From Prorocentrum cordatum (taxonomy: Eukaryota > Sar > Dinophyceae > Prorocentrales > Prorocentraceae), in contig CAUYUJ010000903.1 in NCBI GenBank assembly GCA_963575745.1, positions 454,001 to 518,000 of the forward strand: a stretch of DNA of 64,000 bases, written 5' to 3'. How positions within the stretch are numbered: the first letter of the stretch is position 1; each line of letters opens with the position of its first letter. The position numbers were made by a program, and so were the translations under genes. A model generated the notes under the pieces. That model searched no databases. It was not told where the DNA came from and saw nothing but the letters and a program-made list of their open reading frames with translations. Below are positions 21,201-30,907 of this stretch, piece after piece.

Positions 21201-21839
21201 GGCTTTCTTGGACATCCTGCGGCAAGAGCAGCGGGATCTTGCGCCCGAGGCGCTGCAGGTTTCAATAAACGCAGGCAGGGGGAAGGCGGGGACGGAGGCA
21301 GGAGGAGGAGGAGGAGGAGGAGCATGAGGAGCAGGCACAGGAGCCGGAGGAGGAGGAGGAAGAGGAGGACGACGAGGAGGACCAGGAGGAGGAGGAGGAG
21401 GAGCAGGAGGAGGAGGAGCAGGAGCAGGAGCAGGAGTAGGAGCAGGAGGGGAAGGATGAGGACGACGACTTATTCCTTTCTACTGCGTTCCCTCCCGCTC
21501 GTCCTCATCCCTTCCGTCTCCCGCCCCCTCGGTGGTCGGGGCGGGTCCACGGGCTAGTCGCACGTGCAAGCTCCAGAGGTTCGCAACCAGTTGATGACCC
21601 ACGCCATTCGGTTCAACACGTGCTACAAGCTAGCTGGGGGCAAGATGGTGTATAAACACCATGGGATGGTGCACATGGTTCACGCGATGTCGTTGCATGG
21701 AAATGCAGCGTATTATAGCACTCACGAAGACGAGAGCGAAAACGGGGAAGTAGCGCAGATTGCACAAGCTGCCCACATGGCGAAGATGGCGTTTACTGTG
21801 CTACAGAGGTGCGTCGTCGTAGAAACTCATTTGCGGTAG
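18264..21839 (+). CDS. Gene D: dinoflagellate multi-exon protein with Cys clusters, possibly transposon-derived
   Basis: Core exons are (18,930 or 18,946)-19,428, 19,603-19,745, 20,127-20,357, 20,463-21,258 and 21,558-21,839; donors GT, GC, GA and GT. A tentative first exon, 18,264-18,478, joins in phase through a GC donor. The core has no stop and all phases agree. Landmarks in order: NIQRALGVASLDEYLYRVSV, LPHEIIY, VLPVGIYTDKLAVGKTDS, LCTCGCNGRCTLDVLQ, PCRHDGAPF, KHHGGGCMCCSC, RTHESYIAELWDH, AFVDCVLHTIDLGVV, LKLKGGEGRDLIDF, KHHGMVHMVHAMSLHGNA. I recognise this order from many dinoflagellate predicted proteins without a known function. A D residue after the 'VLPVGIY' strand, a Cys cluster, and a later 'D.VLHTIDLGV' recall plant and fungal CACTA-type transposases, but I cannot prove that. 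A GT donor at VLQR (about 21,808) leaves open a further 3' exon. Confidence 0.65.
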
Positions 21840-22019
21840 AGCCTGCTTTTGTTCTACATAGATGTGTTGCTCGCAGTGTTATTCCGCCTCTGATTCAGAT
21901 TCTGACTCTGAGAAGGGAAGTAAAAATGACAGTGCGATTGCGTGTGCGATCATGCGTGCCCACGCCACCTTTGAGAGCATACCCCAACACATGACGTGCG
22001 TGAGTACATGCACAGTGCA

Positions 22020-22333
22020 TTTCCACACATAACAAGACTCCAAGACCTAAAAGAGATACCTGAGACCTAAACGAGAGACTTAAAAATAACACTTGGAACC
22101 TATAACCTAAAAATAGGTTTTGAGGATAAGTCTATAAACCTAAAAATAACATATGAGGCTAAGTCTATAGACTTAAAAATAACATATTTCAATAAGTCTT
22201 GGGATAAGTCGATAGGTCTATAAACCTAAAAATAACATACGCGGATAAGTCTATAGCGTTTGTATGTTAAACAAATAAGTCTGGAATGGGAATAAGTCGC
22301 ACCCTATTTTTTAGCTCTTGTGGAAGCTCAGGG
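22020..22333. mobile_element. AT-rich foldback-type element, right end
   Basis: AT-rich DNA made of diverged copies of CTATAGACTTAAAAATAACAT. It ends in TATTTTTTAGCTCTTGTGGAAGCTCAGGG, written here in two parts: TATTTTTTAGCTCTTG and TGGAAGCTCAGGG. This matches the right end of the complete element at 3,847 and, inverted, the left end at 1,487. A matching left end was not found, so the copy looks truncated. Confidence 0.55.
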
Positions 22334-22344
22334 GAGGAGGAGGG

Positions 22345-22392
22345 GGAGGAGGAGGAGGAGGAGGAGGAGGAGGAGGCGGAGGAGGAGGAGGG
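22345..22392. repeat. GGA trinucleotide microsatellite
   Basis: Sixteen or so GGA units directly after the right end of the AT-rich element. Confidence 0.9.
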
Positions 22393-22576
22393 TCTGCCCC
22401 GGACCTCACAATCGCCTCCGCAAGCCTCCTGCTGGATCGCGCTGCGACGTCCGTGGCGGCGGGGGCGGTGGAGTCGGAGCTGCACGGGTGACGAGGTGGG
22501 CGGCAGAGACACGTGATCGCATTGAAGAGTGCAACGATTTGCGCGCGGCGTCTACTGACAACGACGCAGCCCAGGG

Positions 22577-22645
22577 AATTACAGTTAGGTCGGGCGTGTA
22601 CCCCTGCAGCCGGCGTAGAGGGACACGCCCGACGTAAAATTACAG
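22577..22645. mobile_element. Very short hAT-like MITE with 8-bp target duplication
   Basis: A 53-bp near-palindrome (22,585-22,637) begins TTAGGTCGGGCGTGT and ends ACACGCCCGACGTAA. It is flanked on both sides by AATTACAG (22,577-22,584 and 22,638-22,645). The termini match those of the element at 30,558-30,714. An 8-bp duplication is typical of hAT-superfamily insertion. It has no coding capacity. Confidence 0.85.
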
Positions 22646-24300
22646 CCGGTACTTTCAGAGCCGAGCAGCGGCCACTGCCCTGGGTTGCACCCGTCGCAAA
22701 AACAGCGCGCCGAATTCAGCATGTAAGCGTTGGGCAAAGCGCCAACCGCGCTCGCGAGGCGACAGCAGTGGCTGCAACGGCGCGGTCAGACACTGGCAGC
22801 AGTAGTGCTTCCGTCTCTCTCTCTCTCTCTCTCTCTGACTGAGATGCAGAAAGCACACATCCAACAACGGTGGTACTCGGGGATGGACAGAACCCCCTTT
22901 AGCAAAACGTGGTTTAGTGAAAACGACCTCGGGCCCAAACCCGGCGGGCGCAAGCCTGGAAAATAACGGCCACGGCGCCCTCTCGAAAGCCGAAAACGGA
23001 CAATTCACTAATCGACGTGTCACTATTGGGGGTTCTGTCCAGCCCCGAGGTACAAACACGCGGCCAGGATCCACTGACCCAAGAGATGCGTGACTGCGTG
23101 CAGCTGCAGCAAGAATGGCGGCCGCGCGCGGATCAATGCAGCGCGGCGGTGGGTCCGACGGCAGCGAAGTCTGCGTCGAGCAGACTCCCTGGGCAGCTGC
23201 AGGTCCGCGCGGCGCCGAATCCCACCAGCCCTCTAGGCGTAAGCGGCTTGACGTGTTCATGTTGTTCTTTCTTCCAATGTCCCTTCTTCCCGGAGCGAAA
23301 GACTTGCGAAGGCCTTCATGGTTGATTCCTGCCGTCGTCGCCGCCTCCCTCCCCCAATCCCAACCTCTTCTTTCTCCGGGCACTTCAAGAACTGCAACGC
23401 GAGATCCCAACAATGGACACGCCGAAACCGAACAACTAAACTAAGCAACCCACATCTGCAAAGGTGCCTCCCGTGCCCGTGGTCCCGTCCCACAGGGCAC
23501 CTGATGCGAGATGTGAGTCCCTCTTCGTTCTCCTCCTCATCATCTGGCCTCATCCTCCTCCTCCTCATCGCCCTCTTTCGCGTCCTCCTTCTCTTCCTCC
23601 CTCCATTCCTACCCATCATCATCCGCCAACTAAGGTCTCATCTGAAATTGAAGGGGGGCATGTTCTGTAAATGTCCTCTACCCTCCGTTCGCCTTCATCC
23701 TCCTCCGCCTCGTCCTCCTCCTCCTCCTCCTCCTCCTCCTCCTCCTCCATCCTCCTCCTCGACTTCCTCCTCACGCCTCCTCCAGCTCCGTCCTTCTTCG
23801 AAGGATGACGGCGCCCCCCGCTCTTTGTTCCACTTCATGTTCCTATACTTCCGTGATCAGGGTAACTCGCCTGGGCATAGTTTCCAGATGGGCTGGGGGG
23901 GAGTACGCGAATGGCCAATAGACCTAATACATAATGATAAGAACGCGCATTGGTTGACACTCTCAAGGGCAGCAGCAATGACATGCACATAGATCCAGGC
24001 AACAATGAAATCGCGAGATGTGCGGAAGAACGGTAGACATGTATAGGCACAGGAAACAATAGAGGTTATGCGAAGCGCGCAGGAGAATCAAACGGGAGCC
24101 AGAGAAGAGTCCTTGGCATCGTCTGACACGCTGTCCCACGCTCCTCAGCACCAACAATACTGTCTGGAGCTCGGTGGACCCGTAGACATCCGACTATGCC
24201 AACCAATCACACTATCCTACCGCATCCTACCCACGCATCCTCATCCCTTATCCCCATTGCTTATCCAATGACTGAGTATATCCGCAACTGTGTCCATTTG
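22646..24300. other. Region without recognisable genes
   Basis: Mixed-composition DNA with short TC (22,814-22,839) and CTC (about 23,706-23,770) microsatellites. Open frames are short, none shows motifs, and neither strand gives splice-consistent exons. Confidence 0.5.
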
Positions 24301-24359
24301 CGCGCTCGGGCGTGCTGTGTTGCCTATGCTGCGTGGCTGCTTTTCAAGAGGTACTCTGA

Positions 24360-27045
24360 TGTCTCCCTGGCCTGCCGCATCCATTCGCTTGCGCCGCCCC
24401 TGCCGCCCTTTTTCCAAGCCCTCGACTGCCCAAAGACGCGCCCGAGAAGCTCTCACAAGAAGGCCCGAAACTGCACAACGGACGACCCTACGACATGCTC
24501 AGACGACCCGGGAGAAACCCGAGATGCGCCAACGAGGCCCCCAGAGTGCATCTAGAGGCTGCAGTGGGTGTCCGAGAGGAGCTTCAGAAGACCCCTGGCA
24601 AGACAACAACGCGAAACACCTAAACTTGGTACACTGAGTCCTGACTGACACCCGTCTTCGCCACAATCAGGATGCTCGAAGATGCACCCAATTATCCCCT
24701 CAAGCAGCACCCATGGGGCCTCAAGCGACCCCATAGACGGCCCAAGGCGGCCCTAAGCGGGCACAGAACGCACGCTAGGCGGACCGTGCTCGAATGCACC
24801 AATACTCTCTAGACGACCGCAGGACGATCCCAGACCCCAATCAGGCTCCCTGGAAACCCCAAGAAACCCCTGAGCTACAAAAGATCCTTCCAGCATAATC
24901 CCGAGAAGCCCACAACACGATGTTACATGGTACGGCCCCCAAGGAGGAAGATCACGACTCACCTGCGACGGCACTCCCTCTATTGGGTACGCGAGCCGCT
25001 ACATGCCATGGCTCCCTGGTACCCGAGGACGATAGCAAAATCATGTTGCGGCTAGGTGGAACCACAGACTTGGGCTCCCTCGAGCCTGTGGACGAGCGCG
25101 CCACACGTGCAGGGCACTCTAAAATCCTTGGGGCGAGAGCCGTCCCATGCTGCGTTCGTCTGGGCGGATAATTCGAAATCTCGCCACACAGAGGGCTACG
25201 CTGACATGGTAATGACAGTTGATGCGGACACCCGCAAACACTACACCTCTCTCGACGTGTTTTCCCAAACGAACATGCGAACATGTTTTTAAACACACAC
25301 ACACAGACACACACACACACACACACCATCTACACACTTATTTTGAGCACAGCTGCGTCTACAAATGGTGAGCCTCCTGCCTCTCTCTCTCTCTTTCTCC
25401 CTCTCTCTCTCTCTCTGCAAAAGGCTTCCACCACTTCTACCATGCGCCGCAACTGTCACAGACTGCCTTACCCCAGTGTCGGACCTGACCCCCCCCCACG
25501 CGCAGACCGCATATATCGACATACGTAACACATACATGCACACATGAGCACCAACAAGCAACGGCCGTCCAGCTCAGAAGAGGTGGTCATGCCGTTTCAG
25601 TTCCATGCCCAAGGCCCCGCCAGCCTGTCAAACAGCACCCTTGGATGGTGAGTGTTGAAACTGTGATCAACAAACACTGCTCGCTCCAAGAAAATGAATC
25701 GAGCGGGCTGGAGCTTAACGGGATTTGATTCACCACCTGAACAACTCGACTGGAAATATTGTACGCGCCGTTGGAACTGATGGGAAAGCGAATCGAACAC
25801 CAGCAAAGGTCAGGATCATCACATGTCAAAACTAAATTGGGCGGCTCAACTAATGAAAAAGACGTAGCTCAGCCCGTCCCAGAAGGAGTGGCTCACAGAT
25901 TCGCCGCCGTGCCTCGAATCATCAGGTCCCTTCGAGCTCACTGTATTGAGCACTGTAAACCTTCTCTAAAGGAGCCCAAAGCCCCGAGTCTCAGGCGCGA
26001 CAGGGCGCTCTCGGGGCTTGTCACACGTCATCGCTAAAATTTGGAGGCAAGAAGACCCCCAGACGGGCCAAGAGGGCCCGAAGAGGGCCCGAAGACGGTC
26101 CACGAAGGTCCTCTGCGACGCCCGAAGATCGCACCAAGATGCCCACGATAACCTACGAGATCGCCATAAGCTTGCTCAAGAGACCCACAAGAGGGCCCCT
26201 CGGACGGCCCAAGAGGCTCCCATCACGGCCCTGCAAGGGGATCCAAGAGGGCACCAGGAGGGCCTCAAGAGAGCCGCGCGACCGCCAGCAGGCCCCCAAG
26301 AGGCCCCCAGAAGCTCCAGGAGGCCCCCAAGAGGCCATAGTCAGGCCGTCCCGAAAACATTCAATACCACATCCACTAGGCTTCCGGGAGGGCTCACAAG
26401 GTCGCAGGCACGGTGGCGAAATGGGCCGAAGGCAGCTTGTTCCGCCGACTCCTGTGCTCGCCACAGGTGCACGGCGTCCCAAACTTCAGGTTGGTTTGAA
26501 CCATGTTTGAGGGTTCCCAACGAGGTTTCCGCCGATCGCGTCGGTCACCCGGAAAGCTGCCGAAAACCATCTTCCACTGGTCTCCCCCCCAAGGATGGCC
26601 TCCAAGATGGCACCCAGGACGGCCAAGACGGCCCCAAGAGGGCCCCAAGAGAACTTCCAGGAAACCGAAATCATTGATGTTCCTTGGGTGTTCCAATGAC
26701 TTTAAAAACCTATTCCGGCCTCCGACGCTCCAAGACGCCCCATAGGCCACCAAGATTGCCGTGAGACGGCCCGGGAGGCTCCCAAGAGGCTCGCAAGACT
26801 GCCCACGAGCCCAATCTACGGCTCCATAGATCTCCAAGACGACCATAAGGAGTCCCAAAAGGGACCCACGACTGCCCAGAGAGTGCTCCGAGACGGCCTC
26901 CGAAGGCCAAGAGGTCCCTTCGAGGCCCCCAGAAGGCCCCAAGAGGCCCCGGGAGGCCTCCAAGAGGCACAGGAAGCTCCCAAGAGGCCCCTCAGAGGCT
27001 CCCAACAAGCCCAGGGTGCCCCAAAGGAGCTTCAAGAGGCCTCAT
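24360..27045. repeat. Degenerate GGCC/CAAGA repeat region
   Basis: Much of this stretch, most clearly 26,040-27,040, consists of loosely periodic words such as CCCCAAGAGGCC and CAAGACGGCCC at about 11-13 bp spacing. On the minus strand this reads as repeated W-G-x-L-G and G-P-S-W, on plus as P-R-G-P and Q-E-A-P. The region includes a CA microsatellite (25,292-25,325) and TC runs (25,380-25,418). I consider it non-coding repeat DNA. Confidence 0.65.
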
Positions 27046-27205
27046 CTTCTTCTTCCTCCTCCTCCTCCCTCTCCTCCCAATTCCTCTTCGTCTCCTAAAG
27101 TTGCCCCCAAGGGTTTGCACAACGGCTGTGGGAGCACATAGTCCAATAGCTTGCCCAGGCTTCGGCCCAACATTTTGCCACATGGGCATTTCCAAAAGGT
27201 AGGGG
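27046..27205. repeat. Dispersed composite repeat: CTC tract plus CCCAAGGGTTT module
   Basis: A CTT/CTC tract is followed by CCCCCAAGGGTTT, then CACATAGTCCAATAGCTTG and CCACATGGGCATTTCC. The same order occurs at 46,181-46,590, so this is a dispersed repeat with a microsatellite at a fixed side. Confidence 0.7.
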
Positions 27206-27779
27206 GGCGGCGGTAAGCGTCTCCGACTAAGATCCAATCTCACTGATTATCCCAAGCGATGAGAGCGCAGTGGTTGGTCCTCCTGTCAACTCAACTGGCT
27301 GGTTTAATATGGCGGAGAACATGGGCCCACCACTCTCCGGCATGAAGAAGGGGTACGGGACGTCGCTGTCGGGGTCTTGGAATGGAACCTGCCCTAGGTA
27401 CTGTGGATTGTCTGCTTCGCGTCACACTAATCAGTTGGCTCACCATGTAATTGTCGACACTTAGTCGCCAACGATACACCACTGCGGTAGAGGCTGCACG
27501 ATCTAAGCAAGCAAACAAAGACCTCCTGAATGCCCATGGGATGAAAAGCGTTACCAACACGCGATGCGTACCAGTCAGAGCGTTACAGAGCCGCCGCGTG
27601 GCGGCTACCACGACGTAGGCTCAGGTCGGGCGTGTCCCCCTACAGGCGGATTTGGGGCGACACATCAAAACGAGTCAAACCATACATCATAAATGCTCAA
27701 ACATGATGGACCCACGAACCCGGAAAGGGATATAGACATGTGGAGCATGGACACGTTTTCATGATACCCAACTGGGCAA

Positions 27780-27925
27780 CACCTCACGAAACATCCCACG
27801 AGACACCTCACGAAACAGCCCACGAGACACCTCACGAAACATTCCACGAGACACCTCACGAAACATTTCACGAGACACCCCGCGAAACATTCCACGAGAC
27901 ACCCCACGAAACATTCCACGACGAC
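27780..27925. repeat. 24-bp minisatellite
   Basis: About six copies of ACCTCACGAAACATTCCACG plus AGAC, with few substitutions. Confidence 0.9.
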
Positions 27926-27947
27926 AGGCAACCACTCAACCAAGGCG

Positions 27948-28852
27948 GTGTGGTCGTGCTGGGGAGTGGTCGTGCTGGGGTGTGGTCGTGCTGGGGGGTG
28001 GTCGTGCTGGGGGGTGGTCGTGCTGGGGGGGTGGTCGTGCTGGGGGTGGTCGTGCTGGGGGTGGTCGTGCTGGGGCGTGGTCGTGCTGGGGCGTGGTCGT
28101 GCTGGGGCGTGGTCGTGCTGGGGCGTGGTCGTGCTGGGGTGTGGTCGTGCTGTGGTAAGGTCGTGCTGGGGTGCGGTCGTGCTGGGGTGTGGTCTTGCTG
28201 GGGTGGGGTCGTGCTGGGGTGTGATCGTGCTGGGGTGGGGTCGTGCTGGGGTGTGGTCGTGCTGGGGTGTGGTCGTGCTAGGGTGGGGTCGTGCTGGGGT
28301 GGGGTCGTGCTGGGGAGTGGTCGTGCTCGTGCTGGGGTGTGGTCGTGGGGCGTGGTCGTGCTGGGGTGGGGTCGTGCTGGGGTGGGGTCGTGCTGGGGTG
28401 GGTTCGTGCTGGGGTGCTCCGCACCCTGTGATTTATCGATCGGGTCGTGCTGGGGTGTGGTCGTGCTGGGGTGTGGTCGTGCTGGGGTGTGGTCGTGCTG
28501 GGGAGTGGTCGTGCTGGGGTGTGGTCGTGCTGGGGTGTGGTCGTGCTGGGGGTGGTCGTGCTGGGGGGTGGTCGTGTGCTGGGGCGTGGTCGTGCTGGGG
28601 CGTGGTCGTGCTGGGGCGTGGTCGTGCTGGGGTGTGGTCGTGCTGTGGTGAGGTCGTGCTGGGGTGTGGTCGTGCTGGGGTGTGGTCTTGCTGGGGTAGG
28701 GTCGTGCTGGGGTCGGGTCGTGCTGGGGTGTGGTCGTGCTGGGGTATGGTCGTGCTGGGGTGGGGTCGTGCTGGGGTGGGGTCGTGCTGGGGTCTGGTCG
28801 TGCTGGGGTGTGGTCGTGCTGGGGTATGGTCGTGCTAGGGTGGGGTCGTGCA
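27948..28852. repeat. 16-bp minisatellite, about 0.9 kb
   Basis: More than 50 copies of a 15-17-bp unit, mainly TGTGGTCGTGCTGGGG, with a single 30-bp interruption near 28,415-28,445. It is free of stops in three plus frames and in minus frames over long distances, which yields several artefactual ORFs (GRAGVWSCWG-type repeats). Confidence 0.95.
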
Positions 28853-28855
28853 TTT

Positions 28856-29112
28856 CGCTCGAGACATCCTGCCAAAATTCCAGGAAATCGTACAAAAACA
28901 AAGGAATTAGTCGAGACATCATCGAAATTCCTTCGCGCGGGGCGCTTTTCCGCGTCGCGGTCGGCTCTGCAAAACAAGCGTTTCGCTCGAGACATCCTCG
29001 GCAAACTCTGCGGAGCAAGCGTTTCGCTCGAGACATCCTCAACTCTGCAAAAAGCGTTTCGCTCGAGACATCATCAATTCTGAAAAACAAGCGTTTCGCT
29101 CGAGACATCCTC
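28856..29112. repeat. Cluster of the TTTCGCTCGAGACATCCTC motif
   Basis: Five copies of TTTCGCTCGAGACATC follow the minisatellite; the last four are spaced about 40 bp apart. The same motif occurs in the opposite orientation many times at 31,366-33,975. Confidence 0.85.
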
Positions 29113-29385
29113 AAATTTTAATTCGCCGGCCTCCTTCGACCTCGTTATTTATCAGGGAAAAAATTCGCCGGCCTCCCTCAAGCAGGCACCGGGGGACAGG
29201 TTTACCTACTAAAAGAGAACCCTGGGCCCGCGCCCTTTCCGGGAAAAAATGAAAGAACCCGTCCCCAAACTATTGTTTGACCATTTGGGAATATTCCGTC
29301 TGTAGAGGGACATGCCCGACTTAAACCTACGTTGGGCTGTCCCATGTTGTGTTGAGCGCACAAGCTGTTACGCCTCCATCGAAAC

Positions 29386-30050
29386 GCCTGCTCCTCCTCC
29401 TCCTCCTCCTCCTCCTCCTCCTCCTCCTCCTCCTCCTCCCCCTCTTGCTCCTCCTCCCTGTCCCCAACTCGTGGGGCTCGGGGCTCTCTCCGGGCAGCAG
29501 GCCGACCCCGAGCTCTTTCGATCTCTCGACTCCGACTCCGGGACCCAACTGCGAGGGGACCTCCTTTGCTGCTCAGGCCGTTGCCCCCTCGGCGGCCGCA
29601 GCGGCGGGGCAGCTGGACGCTGACCAGCTTTTCGGACCCCCAGTGGAGCAAGCGGCACACAGACGAGGTAGGCCGCGCCAGGACAGCATTGCACACCTCC
29701 GTCCTCAAGTCCTCCTCCTCCCACTCCTCCTCCTCCTCCCTCCTCCTCCTCCTCCTCCTCCTCCTCCTCCTCCTCCTCCTCCTCCTCGTCTTCTCTTCTG
29801 CACCTGCTTTCTCTTCCTCCTTACCCGTACTTCCCCTTGGACGGCAAGCCCCTGCTCAGTGCACTCACAACTTGAGCCGTTCCAGCTTTACGAAACACAC
29901 AAGTTCCACACGTCGCGGACCCATCGGCCGTCCGGGATGTCCGATGATTCCTGGATGCTAGGATTGCGTCTCTGGAGTCGCCAGAGGTCCACAAAATGCT
30001 TTGGAGAATGGGAATGGGGACATGCTTGCGCAAGTACGTGGTAAAGTATT
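29386..30050. other. CTC microsatellites around possible decayed exons
   Basis: CTC tracts lie at 29,391-29,450 and 29,720-29,800. The DNA between and after them has protein-like pieces on the plus strand, for example WTLTSFSDPQWSKRHTDE ending at a GT (about 29,665) and FLDARIASLESPEVHKML near 29,950. These lie in different frames with stops between them. They could be relics of an intron-containing gene; no family was recognised. Confidence 0.3.
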
Positions 30051-30283
30051 AGTTATGAGGAAGGCGCGCTTTGAAGCAGACGGCTCCTGACTAGAAGGCG
30101 TGACCTTCGGGCACTTCCATCACGGAGGGCTGGTGGACGCACGCGCGAACTTGAAAAGAGACAGACCGCTGGTGACAGCAACCCCGCCCCCTTGCTGCTG
30201 TTCTTCTCCACCAGCCGATTCACCTCCTCCCTCCCACCAACTACTTGGCGGCGGCGGGCACCAGGGGGTGGAGGGAGGGGGAA

Positions 30284-30380
30284 GGCTTCTTAGAAGGAGG
30301 CTGCTTCTTAGAAGGCGCCGGCCTTATATCTATAGATAAGGCCCGCGCCTACTAAGAAGCAGGGGTACTTCTAAGAAACC
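30284..30380. mobile_element. Foldback (hairpin) element
   Basis: Two arms of about 44 bp, beginning GGCTTCTTAGAAG (left) and ending CTTCTAAGAAACC (right), are imperfect inverted repeats around a short centre (ATCTATAG). The flanking G-rich and C-rich tracts extend the pairing. No target duplication was recognised. Confidence 0.7.
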
Positions 30381-30549
30381 CTCCCCCCTCCCCCAGCACC
30401 CCCCTCTGCGCGTGGCTGAACTGCCTCCTCAAAGCCGTTTCCACCCCCCCCTGCATGGCCCCACCTCCCCGCTCAGCATCTGGTACGCAACCACGCCCAC
30501 GCCCCACATGTCTGCCGGGAGGCCGTACTCCTGGTTGATCACCTCTCCG

Positions 30550-30722
30550 GGTTAGAGTTAGGTCGGGCATGTCCCCCTACAGGCGGATTTTGGACGAACA
30601 ATTAGAAATACCCCAAACATACTCCAAACATTTTCAAACAACTAAAAAAACGACCCAAACTATTATTATACTATTTTTGAATATTTCCTCTGTAGAGGGA
30701 CAGGCCCGACTTAAGGTTAGAG
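30550..30722. mobile_element. hAT-like MITE with 8-bp target duplication
   Basis: The element 30,558-30,714 (157 bp) starts TTAGGTCGGGCATGTCCC and ends GGGACAGGCCCGACTTAA, giving terminal inverted repeats of roughly 28 bp. It is flanked by GGTTAGAG on both sides (30,550-30,557 and 30,715-30,722). The interior is AT-rich and non-coding. Confidence 0.9.
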
Positions 30723-30907
30723 AAAATGGGTACGCACTCGCATGCTATCCGAATAGATGCCTTACAAGAGCTCTTTCGGCATCCTATTGTTCCCTACCTA
30801 GGCTCTGCCTAGAAGGGCTCTTACTCTCTTAGCTTAAAGGGGCCGGGCAATGCTACACGCCCCGGGCGGTTCCCCCGGTCCCCAGGGAGCGGTTCCCCCG
30901 TCCCCTG

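Larger units (their letters stand above)
27621..29326. mobile_element. Possible larger relative of the hAT-like MITE, with repeat cargo
   Basis: At 27,621 the sequence matches the left terminus of the MITE family (GGTCGGGCGTGTCCCCCTAC). At 29,270-29,326 it matches the right terminus (GTAGAGGGACATGCCCGAC), including the internal GGGAATATTCC side. The interval contains two minisatellites and a 19-nt-motif cluster. No matching 8-bp direct duplication was found; the flanks share an inverted CGTAGG instead. Two independent broken copies are therefore an alternative. Confidence 0.4.

Noticed and set aside
26394-27035. 213-codon W-G-x-L-G repeat protein on the minus strand
   Set aside because: Comes from the degenerate GGCC/CAAGA repeat; the opposite strand is equally open and there is no defined start, domain or splice pattern.
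27868-29004. Long GRAGVWSCWG- and STTTPQHDHTPAR-type repeat proteins
   Set aside because: Translations of a 16-bp minisatellite, identical in all frames of a strand; no sign of selection on one frame.
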